Both the position numbers and the translations under genes were made by a program. Below, piece by piece: positions 39,442 through 51,715 of a stretch of DNA of 64,000 nucleotides. Source of the DNA: Hydractinia symbiolongicarpus (Eukaryota; Cnidaria; Hydrozoa; Anthoathecata; Hydractiniidae); the NCBI RefSeq assembly GCF_029227915.1, contig NC_079888.1, positions 18,270,001 through 18,334,000 of the forward strand. The letters run 5' to 3'. Position 1 is the stretch's first letter, and every line of letters starts with the position of its first letter. The notes beneath the pieces were generated by a model that was not told the DNA's origin, did no database searches, and worked only from the letters and a program-made list of their open reading frames with translations.

Positions 39442-39555
39442 ATATTTTTTGTTTTAAACGTGGACGCTGTAGACACATTTGTTGTTTATGCAATCAAATA
39501 TTAAAAAAATTGAAGGGAAAGAAATTAGTGTACATTGACTAAACAAATTACGTTT

Positions 39556-41072
39556 GCGTATTATTCTAAAATAGTCGATAAGGCCCGTGGAAAAATCCGC
39601 TTAGGCAAATGGCCAATGAAAAAATAGGTTGCTTTAGATGTTTTGCTGACGTCAGCAGTGCATATACAAAAAAATGTTCTTAAAATCTTACACCAAATAT
39701 CAAATGTCAAATAGCATTAAATCGTCCACACAAATCTTACACAAAATCATAAAGAACAGCTTTCAAGGTGTAAAATCTAGTTGATCAAAAGTTACAACAA
39801 CGACACTCGCAACATAAACACTCACAACACCAATACTCACAAAACCGACAGTAAGAAAACCAACAGTCACAACGCGGATAATAACAATGTCAGAAATAAC
39901 GCATCTCAAATATGTATATCTTATAAGTGATTATATTGAAAACCCTCGGTATTTTATTCTGAAATGTCAAAAAGGAGGCCTGCAAAGAGTTCGCACAAAT
40001 CAATAAAAATAAGTTCTTTACACATTTTAAATATTGTCTTTCCCTTAAAAGCTCATACAAAAATATGAAGAAGCCATAGTTTGGAAAACATCAAATTTAA
40101 ATCTAGAAAAATCAGTCACTTCGGTTGCATACCATCCTCTCCCGCAAAGTTACACAAAATGTAAAAATCAACCAGTTAAGAACACAAAAAACTCCATGCT
40201 GTCCTTTATCAACAATTTTAAACCTAAATGTCAAAAAAGTCAATAAGCGAAGAATAAACTTGAATCAACAAACATTGTATATATACGGTTCATAAACAAA
40301 CGTTTACACAAAATGTAAAACAGATCGGTTGTTGAAAAACACATCTAAATCAACAAAAATAAGTTCATTCAGCATGTCGTATTTTGCCATTACCCATTAA
40401 TCTTCCACAAAAGGTTATGAACCACATCAAATTTTAAAAAAATCAGTGATTTCAGTGCATACAGTCCACCCGTTTAGATTACAAAATATAAAAAACAAAA
40501 ACAGTTTCTGTCAGAACATTAAGTAATTTTTTTATCATCAGCAAACATTTATCTCTGCAAAATTTTGTAAAATTCTCAAGAAAAACAAAAACGTTAAACC
40601 ATGGAATTTTCTTCCACCAAAAATGACATCATATACAGTTAGTTCTCCCCAACAATCTCTATAATAATACGCCAGTTCTGTCTGTCTGTGACTTTTGCAA
40701 AGTGGATAAAATTTCTTTGATAAAGTCTAACTAGGGACCACCTTTGACCAATTTGGGTAAGCTTCCCAAACCTGGGTCCCTGAATCCGTTTCGGGAATGG
40801 ACGGGTTGATGACGTCATCAAAAAACCTTCAAACCCTAATATCTCTGCAACCGTTTGTCAAAAATACACGATCCTATACATTTTCTTGATCAGCGTTTCA
40901 AGATCTATACGATGAAGGCAACAGGCATACACATTTCTTAAAAAAAAAGTTTTGTGTTCTGACATGTCTCTGCTGACGTCATCAAAATTTAAATGACGGT
41001 TATTTTTCTCTGTTATCCTGCCTAAGTGGATTTTTCCACGGGCCTTATCGACTAGTCTATATAATAATACGC
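39556..41072. mobile_element. TIR element, about 1.5 kb, non-autonomous
   Basis: The left end (GCGTATTATT, then TAGTCGATAAGGCCCGTGG, then AAAATCCGCTTAGGC) is repeated inverted at 41019-41072. The inverted repeats are about 50 bp and imperfect. No transposase frame is present. A further partial right end lies at 42266-42310. Confidence 0.6.
39680..40520 (+). repeat. Degenerate internal repeats of about 330-350 bp
   Basis: The blocks AATAAAAATAAGTTC, ACATCAAATTT, AAATCAGT, GCATACCATCC and TTACACAAAATGTAAAA recur in order near 40000-40155 and 40345-40480, with a further worn copy at 42350-42500. This looks like an old internal tandem repeat of the element. Confidence 0.5.
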
Positions 41073-43757
41073 TAAGTGTGTCTGTGTGTCTGTGACAGGC
41101 AAAGTGGATGTCTTTATTTTCCTTTGATGTTGCCGAAAAATGCAACTCTAATATGTCAAATTTTCTGACGTTACGGCGTGACGAAAATAACACTACTTTA
41201 ACGTCAATATCCTTATATATAATTAATGAAGCCATAACAGTGCACCTAAAACTTTGAGGCCAAATAACTAGGAAACGAGGTGGTGACGTCAATGATTTTT
41301 CACCGCGTGGGTAACCAGGGACCACCTAAGACCAATTTGGGTTATTTTCCCAAACCTGGGTCCCCGAATCCGTTTCGGAATGGACGGGTTGATGACGTCA
41401 TCAAAAAATCTTCAAACCTTATTATTTCTGAAACTGTTTGTCAAAAGTACATAATCCTATACATTTTCTTGATCAGCTTTTCAAGATCTATACAATGAAG
41501 ACATTAGATATATAAAATTCTGGAAAAAATTTTTTTGTGTGATTGCGGGTCTTTGCTGATATCAGCCAAATTTTCAAACCCTTATATTTCCTTATACGTT
41601 CATCGAAAACCCATGATCCTATACATTTTTCTCATGAGGGTTTTAGCCTCTACACATTACAGGCAACCAATAAACTTAACTTCGCTAATTACACTAGCTC
41701 GCAGATGCTAGGGTATTCAAATACAGCTGTCCGTCCCAAAATGGAAATTTTTGGCTCTCTGAGCACCGACACGGGAGTAGTCGTGTGTTCGAATCTCATC
41801 TTGGTAACTATTTTTACTTTTTTTTTTCTTTTTACTATCTCGCCCGCGAGGATAGGTTTCCAACTCGTAACTGGTATGCCGAACATGGTGGTGACATCAA
41901 AATTTTGATTTTTTATCACCTAAATGTCATTTTAGGCCAAAATTGGTCCGAAATTAAAACTACTTTATTTTCGACAAAATTTGGCACAGTTAACAAAAAA
42001 AGTATTCTGAACATGATGGTGACATCAAAATTTTGTCACCTAAATGCCGTTTAAGACCATAAACGTTTCAATCGCGCGATAACCATGTATGATAGGCTGT
42101 ATTTTTGTTAGCAGAAATTGTAGAATTGGGCCGCATTGTGGTGTTTCATAGTTGTGCATTTTTAATAGCGAGATAGTTTATGCAGCGCCTGCATCTTGTT
42201 CTTTTTTGTATCTGCACTGCTGACGTCAGCAAAAAGTCTAAAATAATCAATTTTTACATTGTCCTCCTGCCTAAGTGGATTTTTCCACGGGCTTTATCGA
42301 CTAGTAGTCTATATTACGAAATATAAAGACATCAGCTTATACAACAGCTTACAGTGAAGTCTGATTCTACAAAAATTTGTTCTTTCAGTATATATTGCAT
42401 GTGGTTTATTTCCACAAAAATTTACACAAAATTTTAAAAAACAGCATTTTGCAACACAAACAATTATAAACTGACTTAATCATACCATCCTCTCATAATT
42501 TTTTTAACCCAAAGTCATCATAAACACACGTAAATTTCAAATCAAATGTAAAAAACCCTGTAAAAAAACCTGGCATATTACATGTAGGCTGACAAAAGTT
42601 TAACGGCATGTCAAGAACAAAACAATAAAAATAACTTAACACACAGACTTTAAATTCTATAAAATTCGTTCCACTTGTCATATTGTGGTCCCCTCTGTAA
42701 AGTTCACAGGTAATGTGAAAAATTTATACTCTATGGGCATAACAATGAGTCACACCATCCTAAAAGTTTAAGAAAGATTTTGTAGCTAGCTTGTTTCATC
42801 ATAATTCGTGTTCAAAAAAGAAGAGATAGGTTAGAGCTAGCTAAGCTTGGGATGGAAGCCTTAAAGCTAACATTAGCTATCAGATAACAGTGGCTAAGAC
42901 ACCCAGTTAAGTATACTTAAACTGGGGTGACTTAACTGGGTCTATAGCTAGCTATTCATGCTTAGTAAAAGACATTATAAAGAGAAACAATAGTAATGTA
43001 AAACAAACCAAAGTTTTCTGTTTGTCCAGCAAATTAGTTTGTTAGCCAGCTAACAGCTTTATCTAGCATTTTGAATTTTAGTTCAAATACATTAGTTACG
43101 CACCAGGGGACACATTAATTATGCAAAAAAATTGTAAACAAATATGGCTAGCTTTTTTATTTTTAAAAAAACGCGGTAAAAACTTTAAGAATTTGGAGCT
43201 TTAATGGATTTTTTTTGAGAATGCGATTTTGCTTGACAATTTTAAGTGTACTACATAAAAAAGTAACACGCAGCTTCAACGACATAAAAACGGAACGTCT
43301 AAATATATCAAAGTTCTTACTTTTTCTGAATTCCAATCCACTTGAAACTCTAGCATGCATTTTCTACTTCTAACTTTACTTTACTACTTCCTAGCTCCAC
43401 TCTTCACTTCTGAAGTAACTTCTGTGGCTTTCAACTTTATTTTTCTACTTCTACTTCTTTACTTAGAGTTTTCTTTCTCTGAATCACTATTTGCACTTTT
43501 TTCAAGACGAAGGGACCTTTCTTTTGTGTTTTTTTTGGTGTCGAGGGACACCATTTTTGGAAAGTTAGCCTTTAAATTTATTTCAGCAATTCAAATTGAG
43601 TCGTTTTCATCACGTGACGTAAACAAAGTAAACCCGCTAACAAAATAGACATATTTTTTTCGGTAACATCAAAGATTGTTTCGGCAACATCAAAGGAAAA
43701 TAACGATATCAACTTTGCTTGTCACAGAGACACCGAACTGGCGTATTATTATATAGA
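40657..43757. mobile_element. TIR element, about 3.1 kb, non-autonomous
   Basis: The left end (CTATAATAATACGCCAGTTC, then TCTGTGAC) matches the reverse complement of the right end (GTCACAGAGACACCGAACTG, then GCGTATTATTATATAG). A third copy of the end is internal at 41060-41110. The interior contains two diverged copies of a 300-bp block (about 40725-40920 and 41310-41500) holding GGGACCACC, CCAAACCTGGGTCCC and TGACGTCATCAAAAAA. No transposase is recognisable. Confidence 0.55.
42902..42926. repeat. Short inverted repeat
   Basis: CCAGTTAAGTA faces TACTTAAACTGG, with a third half-copy (CTTAACTGGG) 5 bp further on. It is repeated at 47644-47668 in the duplicate block. Confidence 0.4.
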
Positions 43758-44061
43758 TATTAAGTCAAAGTAACTAAAACAAAGCAAAAAAAAGGTCAAC
43801 TGTCCCCGAATAATATCAGATATCAAATTTCAGCTATAAATAATATCTAATCTAATGTTTCGTTGTTTGTAAGTATGGTAATGATTACATGTATGTGGGG
43901 AAGGCAACAGAAGAAAATATTTACAAATATATCACCTGTATGAACAACAAGTTATTTTGTCGAAACTTGCCTAACACAAACAACAAAAAGCGGAATATGA
44001 ATGTTGATGTCGTAAAACCGCTGTTTTATGATAATTGAATAATCACTTTTTAAACCGTTAA

Positions 44062-44187
44062 CTCTATTTGGTATGGGCTTTTTTGAGCCTTGTAAGTATG
44101 GGGGGGGGGCATAAAGTGCCAGCGGATTGTAACTTTTGTTCAGTTTGGTTTTAAGTGACAAAACGTGGCACAAAGAATCATCAATAT
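44062..44187 (+). mobile_element. Truncated left end of piggyBac-like element
   Basis: TTAA (44058-44061) followed by CTCTATTTGGTATGGG and the poly-G tract, identical to the left end of the complete element at 48931. It is cut at TCAATAT, exactly where the second 4.74-kb copy begins. Confidence 0.75.
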
Positions 44188-47100
44188 TTTTTGTTTTAAA
44201 CGTGGACGCTGTAGACACATTTGTTGTTTATGCAATCAAATATTAAAAAAATTGAAGGGAAAGAAATTAGTGTACATTGACTAAACAAATTACGTTTGCG
44301 TATTATTCTAAAATAGTCGATAAGGCCCGTGGAAAAATCCGCTTAGGCAAATGGCCAATGAAAAAATAGGTTGCTTTAGATGTTTTGCTGACGTCAGCAG
44401 TGCATATACAAAAAAATGTTCTTAAAATCTTACACCAAATATCAAATGTCAAATAGCATTAAATCGTCCACACAAATCTTACACAAAATCATAAAGAACA
44501 GCTTTCAAGGTGTAAAATCTAGTTGATCAAAAGTTACAACAACGACACTCGCAACATAAACACTCACAACACCAATACTCACAAAACCGACAGTAAGAAA
44601 ACCAACAGTCACAACGCGGATAATAACAATGTCAGAAATAACGCATCTCAAATATGTATATCTTATAAGTGATTATATTGAAAACCCTCGGTATTTTATT
44701 CTGAAATGTCAAAAAGGAGGCCTGCAAAGAGTTCGCACAAATCAATAAAAATAAGTTCTTTACACATTTTAAATATTGTCTTTCCCTTAAAAGCTCATAC
44801 AAAAATATGAAGAAGCCATAGTTTGGAAAACATCAAATTTAAATCTAGAAAAATCAGTCACTTCGGTTGCATACCATCCTCTCCCGCAAAGTTACACAAA
44901 ATGTAAAAATCAACCAGTTAAGAACACAAAAAACTCCATGCTGTCCTTTATCAACAATTTTAAACCTAAATGTCAAAAAAGTCAATAAGCGAAGAATAAA
45001 CTTGAATCAACAAACATTGTATATATACGGTTCATAAACAAACGTTTACACAAAATGTAAAACAGATCGGTTGTTGAAAAACACATCTAAATCAACAAAA
45101 ATAAGTTCATTCAGCATGTCGTATTTTGCCATTACCCATTAATCTTCCACAAAAGGTTATGAACCACATCAAATTTTAAAAAAATCAGTGATTTCAGTGC
45201 ATACAGTCCACCCGTTTAGATTACAAAATATAAAAAACAAAAACAGTTTCTGTCAGAACATTAAGTAATTTTTTTATCATCAGCAAACATTTATCTCTGC
45301 AAAATTTTGTAAAATTCTCAAGAAAAACAAAAACGTTAAACCATGGAATTTTCTTCCACCAAAAATGACATCATATACAGTTAGTTCTCCCCAACAATCT
45401 CTATAATAATACGCCAGTTCTGTCTGTCTGTGACTTTTGCAAAGTGGATAAAATTTCTTTGATAAAGTCTAACTAGGGACCACCTTTGACCAATTTGGGT
45501 AAGCTTCCCAAACCTGGGTCCCTGAATCCGTTTCGGGAATGGACGGGTTGATGACGTCATCAAAAAACCTTCAAACCCTAATATCTCTGCAACCGTTTGT
45601 CAAAAATACACGATCCTATACATTTTCTTGATCAGCGTTTCAAGATCTATACGATGAAGGCAACAGGCATACACATTTCTTAAAAAAAAAGTTTTGTGTT
45701 CTGACATGTCTCTGCTGACGTCATCAAAATTTAAATGACGGTTATTTTTCTCTGTTATCCTGCCTAAGTGGATTTTTCCACGGGCCTTATCGACTAGTCT
45801 ATATAATAATACGCTAAGTGTGTCTGTGTGTCTGTGACAGGCAAAGTGGATGTCTTTATTTTCCTTTGATGTTGCCGAAAAATGCAACTCTAATATGTCA
45901 AATTTTCTGACGTTACGGCGTGACGAAAATAACACTACTTTAACGTCAATATCCTTATATATAATTAATGAAGCCATAACAGTGCACCTAAAACTTTGAG
46001 GCCAAATAACTAGGAAACGAGGTGGTGACGTCAATGATTTTTCACCGCGTGGGTAACCAGGGACCACCTAAGACCAATTTGGGTTATTTTCCCAAACCTG
46101 GGTCCCCGAATCCGTTTCGGAATGGACGGGTTGATGACGTCATCAAAAAATCTTCAAACCTTATTATTTCTGAAACTGTTTGTCAAAAGTACATAATCCT
46201 ATACATTTTCTTGATCAGCTTTTCAAGATCTATACAATGAAGACATTAGATATATAAAATTCTGGAAAAAATTTTTTTGTGTGATTGCGGGTCTTTGCTG
46301 ATATCAGCCAAATTTTCAAACCCTTATATTTCCTTATACGTTCATCGAAAACCCATGATCCTATACATTTTTCTCATGAGGGTTTTAGCCTCTACACATT
46401 ACAGGCAACCAATAAACTTAACTTCGCTAATTACACTAGCTCGCAGATGCTAGGGTATTCAAATACAGCTGTCCGTCCCAAAATGGAAATTTTTGGCTCT
46501 CTGAGCACCGACACGGGAGTAGTCGTGTGTTCGAATCTCATCTTGGTAACTATTTTTACTTTTTTTTTTCTTTTTACTATCTCGCCCGCGAGGATAGGTT
46601 TCCAACTCGTAACTGGTATGCCGAACATGGTGGTGACATCAAAATTTTGATTTTTTATCACCTAAATGTCATTTTAGGCCAAAATTGGTCCGAAATTAAA
46701 ACTACTTTATTTTCGACAAAATTTGGCACAGTTAACAAAAAAAGTATTCTGAACATGATGGTGACATCAAAATTTTGTCACCTAAATGCCGTTTAAGACC
46801 ATAAACGTTTCAATCGCGCGATAACCATGTATGATAGGCTGTATTTTTGTTAGCAGAAATTGTAGAATTGGGCCGCATTGTGGTGTTTCATAGTTGTGCA
46901 TTTTTAATAGCGAGATAGTTTATGCAGCGCCTGCATCTTGTTCTTTTTTGTATCTGCACTGCTGACGTCAGCAAAAAGTCTAAAATAATCAATTTTTACA
47001 TTGTCCTCCTGCCTAAGTGGATTTTTCCACGGGCTTTATCGACTAGTAGTCTATATTACGAAATATAAAGACATCAGCTTATACAACAGCTTACAGTGAA

Positions 47101-49056
47101 GTCTGATTCTACAAAAATTTGTTCTTTCAGTATATATTGCATGTGGTTTATTTCCACAAAAATTTACACAAAATTTTAAAAAACAGCATTTTGCAACACA
47201 AACAATTATAAACTGACTTAATCATACCATCCTCTCATAATTTTTTTAACCCAAAGTCATCATAAACACACGTAAATTTCAAATCAAATGTAAAAAACCC
47301 TGTAAAAAAACCTGGCATATTACATGTAGGCTGACAAAAGTTTAACGGCATGTCAAGAACAAAACAATAAAAATAACTTAACACACAGACTTTAAATTCT
47401 ATAAAATTCGTTCCACTTGTCATATTGTGGTCCCCTCTGTAAAGTTCACAGGTAATGTGAAAAATTTATACTCTATGGGCATAACAATGAGTCACACCAT
47501 CCTAAAAGTTTAAGAAAGATTTTGTAGCTAGCTTGTTTCATCATAATTCGTGTTCAAAAAAGAAGAGATAGGTTAGAGCTAGCTAAGCTTGGGATGGAAG
47601 CCTTAAAGCTAACATTAGCTATCAGATAACAGTGGCTAAGACACCCAGTTAAGTATACTTAAACTGGGGTGACTTAACTGGGTCTATAGCTAGCTATTCA
47701 TGCTTAGTAAAAGACATTATAAAGAGAAACAATAGTAATGTAAAACAAACCAAAGTTTTCTGTTTGTCCAGCAAATTAGTTTGTTAGCCAGCTAACAGCT
47801 TTATCTAGCATTTTGAATTTTAGTTCAAATACATTAGTTACGCACCAGGGGACACATTAATTATGCAAAAAAATTGTAAACAAATATGGCTAGCTTTTTT
47901 ATTTTTAAAAAAACGCGGTAAAAACTTTAAGAATTTGGAGCTTTAATGGATTTTTTTTGAGAATGCGATTTTGCTTGACAATTTTAAGTGTACTACATAA
48001 AAAAGTAACACGCAGCTTCAACGACATAAAAACGGAACGTCTAAATATATCAAAGTTCTTACTTTTTCTGAATTCCAATCCACTTGAAACTCTAGCATGC
48101 ATTTTCTACTTCTAACTTTACTTTACTACTTCCTAGCTCCACTCTTCACTTCTGAAGTAACTTCTGTGGCTTTCAACTTTATTTTTCTACTTCTACTTCT
48201 TTACTTAGAGTTTTCTTTCTCTGAATCACTATTTGCACTTTTTTCAAGACGAAGGGACCTTTCTTTTGTGTTTTTTTTGGTGTCGAGGGACACCATTTTT
48301 GGAAAGTTAGCCTTTAAATTTATTTCAGCAATTCAAATTGAGTCGTTTTCATCACGTGACGTAAACAAAGTAAACCCGCTAACAAAATAGACATATTTTT
48401 TTCGGTAACATCAAAGATTGTTTCGGCAACATCAAAGGAAAATAACGATATCAACTTTGCTTGTCACAGAGACACCGAACTGGCGTATTATTATATAGAT
48501 ATTAAGTCAAAGTAACTAAAACAAAGCAAAAAAAAGGTCAACTGTCCCCGAATAATATCAGATATCAAATTTCAGCTATAAATAATATCTAATCTAATGT
48601 TTCGTTGTTTGTAAGTATGGTAATGATTACATGTATGTGGGGAAGGCAACAGAAGAAAATATTTACAAATATATCACCTGTATGAACAACAAGTTATTTT
48701 GTCGAAACTTGCCTAACACAAACAACAAAAAGCGGAATATGAATGTTGATGTCGTAAAACCGCTGTTTTATGATAATTGAATAATCACTTTTTAATTTTT
48801 ATGACATCCTGTATATATGCTATAACTCACCGCAAAAAGTTATCGTAAAATCATTTTTTTTAAAATTAATGCTTAAGGCTATTTAAAAAATCGGAAAAAA
48901 AGACTCTTTTGTACTTTATAAAACCGTTAACTCTATTTGGTATGGGCTTTTTTGAGCCTTGTAAGTATGGGGGGGGGGCATAAAGTGCCAGCGGATTGTA
49001 ACTTTTGTTCAGTTTGGTTTTAAGTGACAAAACGTGGCACAAAGAATCATCAATAT
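44184..49056 (+). repeat. 4.74-kb block, copy 2 of tandem duplication
   Basis: Offset 4742 bp from copy 1, then 4869 bp after a 127-bp segment (about 48794-48920) present only here. It carries second copies of both TIR elements, at 44298-45814 and 45399-48499. The near-absence of differences implies a very recent event or an assembly duplication. Confidence 0.9.
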
Positions 49057-49852
49057 GTTGTGACTGAATTAGGGACAAAATATTTAGGTTGACATGCCAT
49101 CAGAGGACAAAAGTCATAATGAGACAATGGTTGAAGAAAATATGTCTTTCTTGGAAATTCGCTTTTTTAATCTTTTTTAAACTATTTACAGTACTAGTCA
49201 TTAAAAAAGAAATAAAAGAATGTAAGATATTATTAGGAACATTGACAGGTGGTATAAAGACAAAGGATTTCTCTAAGGAGAAAATGGAAATCGGTCTAAA
49301 TTCAAATCTTCGAGAATTTTTTTTGAAAAATCTCTGTTTGAGAACCTTAGTGTTAGTAGTTGTCATGGAATAAAACTTGGTATATCTATTAGCACTTACG
49401 TTAGTAGCTACTCAATAAAGACAAATTGGATTGACATGGGACAAAATGACCTATGACGTTATCATATGACAATAGAAATAGAGAAATAGGAAACTACAAA
49501 CATTCTGGTCTGTAAATTATTAATATTCCGGTCTGCAAATTACACAGTATGCATGTCAATATTGTATGATGACTTTTGGTCACTATCACATACATAATCC
49601 CATAGTCATACACCTTGTTAGTTTAGAAAGCACTTATTTTTAGCACTACAATAAAAAAGTTGATATGACCACCTGTCAAGAAGGACAAAGTGACATTGAG
49701 AGGACAATTTTTAAAACTTTTTTTTTTACTTTCCGTAAGTCCAATAAAAGTTAGGAAAAGCCACAAAATTTCAGGTAATTTCATCCAATATTTAGAAAGT
49801 TAATAGACTTTGAAAATGCCGCGGGCACTTTATGCCCCCATACCAAATAGGG
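48931..49852. mobile_element. piggyBac-like non-autonomous element, TTAA target site
   Basis: Flanked by TTAA at 48927-48930 and 49853-49856. The left terminus CTCTATTTGGTATGGG and right terminus CCCATACCAAATAGGG are inverted repeats with one mismatch. Subterminal GGCATAAAGTGCC and GGCACTTTATGCC blocks are also inverted. The 922-bp interior has no transposase; the 94-codon plus and 88-codon minus frames overlap each other and look accidental. TTAA duplications with CCC/GGG ends are the hallmark of the piggyBac superfamily. Confidence 0.75.
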
Positions 49853-49856
49853 TTAA

Positions 49857-50629
49857 AGCTTACCTCCTGTGATTGTAAGTCAGTGGATTTCATGTGAAAA
49901 AACTTTGAAAGTTGTAAGATATTATTTTTTTCTCTTAATTTATTAGGCTACTTCCATCTGTCTGTTCTATCTGTGACGGGAAAAATCGATGTGTTCTTTT
50001 TACTTTAAGAAATAGCCGTAGCAGTATGTTTTCTTTGTCAAAAAAGCTGCAGGTTTTGATTGTTTATGTTTCCAATCACGTGATGAAGATAAAGAGATCC
50101 TATTTGCATAATAAAACCACGTGTTTAAATTCTGTTTGCGGAAATGAGTTTTCCTCGACAAACAAAACAAACGTTAAAAGTTTATTCAGGAATTACTGGG
50201 TTGCTAAAATACTAGAAAAATAATATTTTGATTTATTTTGTGTTTTTTGGTGCTGGAAGAGAAGCTTAAAAAAATTAAAAGCTTTAGTGCAAAAAAAAAT
50301 TATTTTTCTTAAATAAGTTTTAAGTTTGAAAAGCTAAAATAGAGAAGTAGCAGTTGTTAATGCTTTACTTTTTTCTTTTGCATACTTTCTTTTGTAATTA
50401 TTCTATTGCCTACCTAGCGAGAGTGGAGTATTTCGAGACATGACAGAAGGAAAATATTTCTCTTGCAAAAGAGAACATTATAAACCCTCGAAGGCATCGC
50501 TCTTTAATTCCAATAAATTATATCTCTTTTAAAACTTGGACGCTGTAGACACATTTGCTGTTGATGCAATAAAATATAAAAAAAAAATAAAAAGAAAAAA
50601 ATTAATGTAGGATTTTTTTGAATGTGCGT
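49857..50629. other. TIR-element debris, no gene
   Basis: 49955-50000 (CTGTCTGTTCTATCTGTGAC) resembles the end of the TIR family at 40657. 50535-50612 is a diverged third copy of the block that starts each 4.74-kb duplicate (TGGACGCTGTAGACACATTT, then a poly-A rich run). The 65-codon frame at 50026-50223 has no recognisable domain. Confidence 0.5.
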
Positions 50630-51715
50630 TTTCACTGATCTGAGGAAGTATAAGAGTTGTTCAATACCTCTGAGCGTAGTATCCGAATTACGGTAAAACT
50701 TCTAGGATCTGATAATTGGATTATCTAAGATTGACTATCTAATAACCACAGAAACCACGATAAGAAAGCCCTTATTATGAACTTAATGTTAACTTTTGAA
50801 CTTAATGTTAACTTTTGAAAAAGGCAACTCATGCTCAACAAATACGAATCACTGAATTCTAAAATGTTGTCGGTCATATTTTGTCTTAACTACCGCTGGG
50901 CTTAATAACTTTGACAGTCAATAATGTTCGAGCTGTTTGTGAAAGTCAAAATATTTGTTTTGCAAAATAGAACATTATACACACGCAAATCGCTGTTATA
51001 ATTTTAAGAAACTATATTGCATTTGGGCATTTAGTATAACTCATTATCTTTTTACTTCAATGTACAAAGGTTAGTATCTATTAGATTTATTATTACTTTA
51101 GGGAGGCGTTTTATTTACGTTGCGTCTCATGACGTTTTAACTTCGAATTCCTTTTCGCTATAATTAAATACTTATTATTATTAAGTAATTGTTTCTAATT
51201 GCACTAAATGCTTACGCCAAAAAATGCATATATCACCGTCATTTTTCGTTACTTTCGACCACTAAAGAAAATGACGTATCTGGTCTGAGCAAAATTATAA
51301 TTCAAATTATATTTTAATTTCTTCTAAAAAGGGGAAGTATAAAAAGAGACAACTCCCAATTAATTTGTACAATTAGCTTGAAACTTAATTGCCTCGCAAT
51401 TTTAATAGCAGACAAGTTGGCAGTTCACATGTTTTTAATATTATCAGAAATACGATAGAAGCTGTTTCCAATCAAATATTTTTCAGCGACTTTTTAATCC
51501 GACATGTTTTACAATTTTGAACAGAATATTGGCAGTAGCTGAAACGAAATTGCATGTAACGGTCAAAGCCATGACTCCTATTGTTTGGTTATTCAATACT
51601 TTATTGCGTTGGACAAAGTCGAAAATTAGAACAACCAATGAAGTGTCTCGTGAGGTCGAAGAGAGTTCACCTTACGTGCACAAGAAAACAAAAAAATTTT
51701 AACATTGTTGCTATT
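50630..51715 (+). repeat. Upstream-flank repeat, direct copy A
   Basis: Collinear with 13330-14300 and, inverted, with 4290-5295. Most of it (from about 50879) is repeated at 52757-53587 with a few percent difference. The 61-codon frame at 51517-51702 recurs in the second copy, but no exon structure supports it. Confidence 0.75.

Larger units (their letters stand above)
39442..44183 (+). repeat. 4.74-kb block, copy 1 of tandem duplication
   Basis: Every landmark recurs exactly 4742 bp downstream, with no difference that I noticed until 44050. The block is a nest of TIR elements without an identifiable protein gene. Open frames such as 40858-41325 (minus) and 41543-41908 (plus) run through TIR sequence and are not credible genes. 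Its end lacks 127 bp that copy 2 has at about 48794-48920. Confidence 0.9.

Noticed and set aside
40858-41325. 155-codon minus-strand frame, repeated at 45600-46067
   Set aside because: It runs across the inverted ends and internal repeats of TIR elements. Identity between copies follows from the recent duplication, not from coding constraint.
41543-41908. 121-codon plus-strand frame in the TIR block
   Set aside because: Overlaps open frames on the other strand and in another phase; no family resemblance and no splice support.
39680-42500. CRISPR-like regular repeats
   Set aside because: Repeats are degenerate, hundreds of bases long and without uniform spacers; the genome is animal.
49089-49373. 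94-codon plus-strand frame inside the piggyBac-like element, considered as a relic transposase
   Set aside because: No DDD motif or zinc finger; an 88-codon frame on the opposite strand covers the same bases.
51517-51702. Duplicated 61-codon frame (also 53388-53573) as a gene
   Set aside because: It lies in the upstream-flank repeat; the homologous stretches at 8.2 and 14.2 kb are not open.
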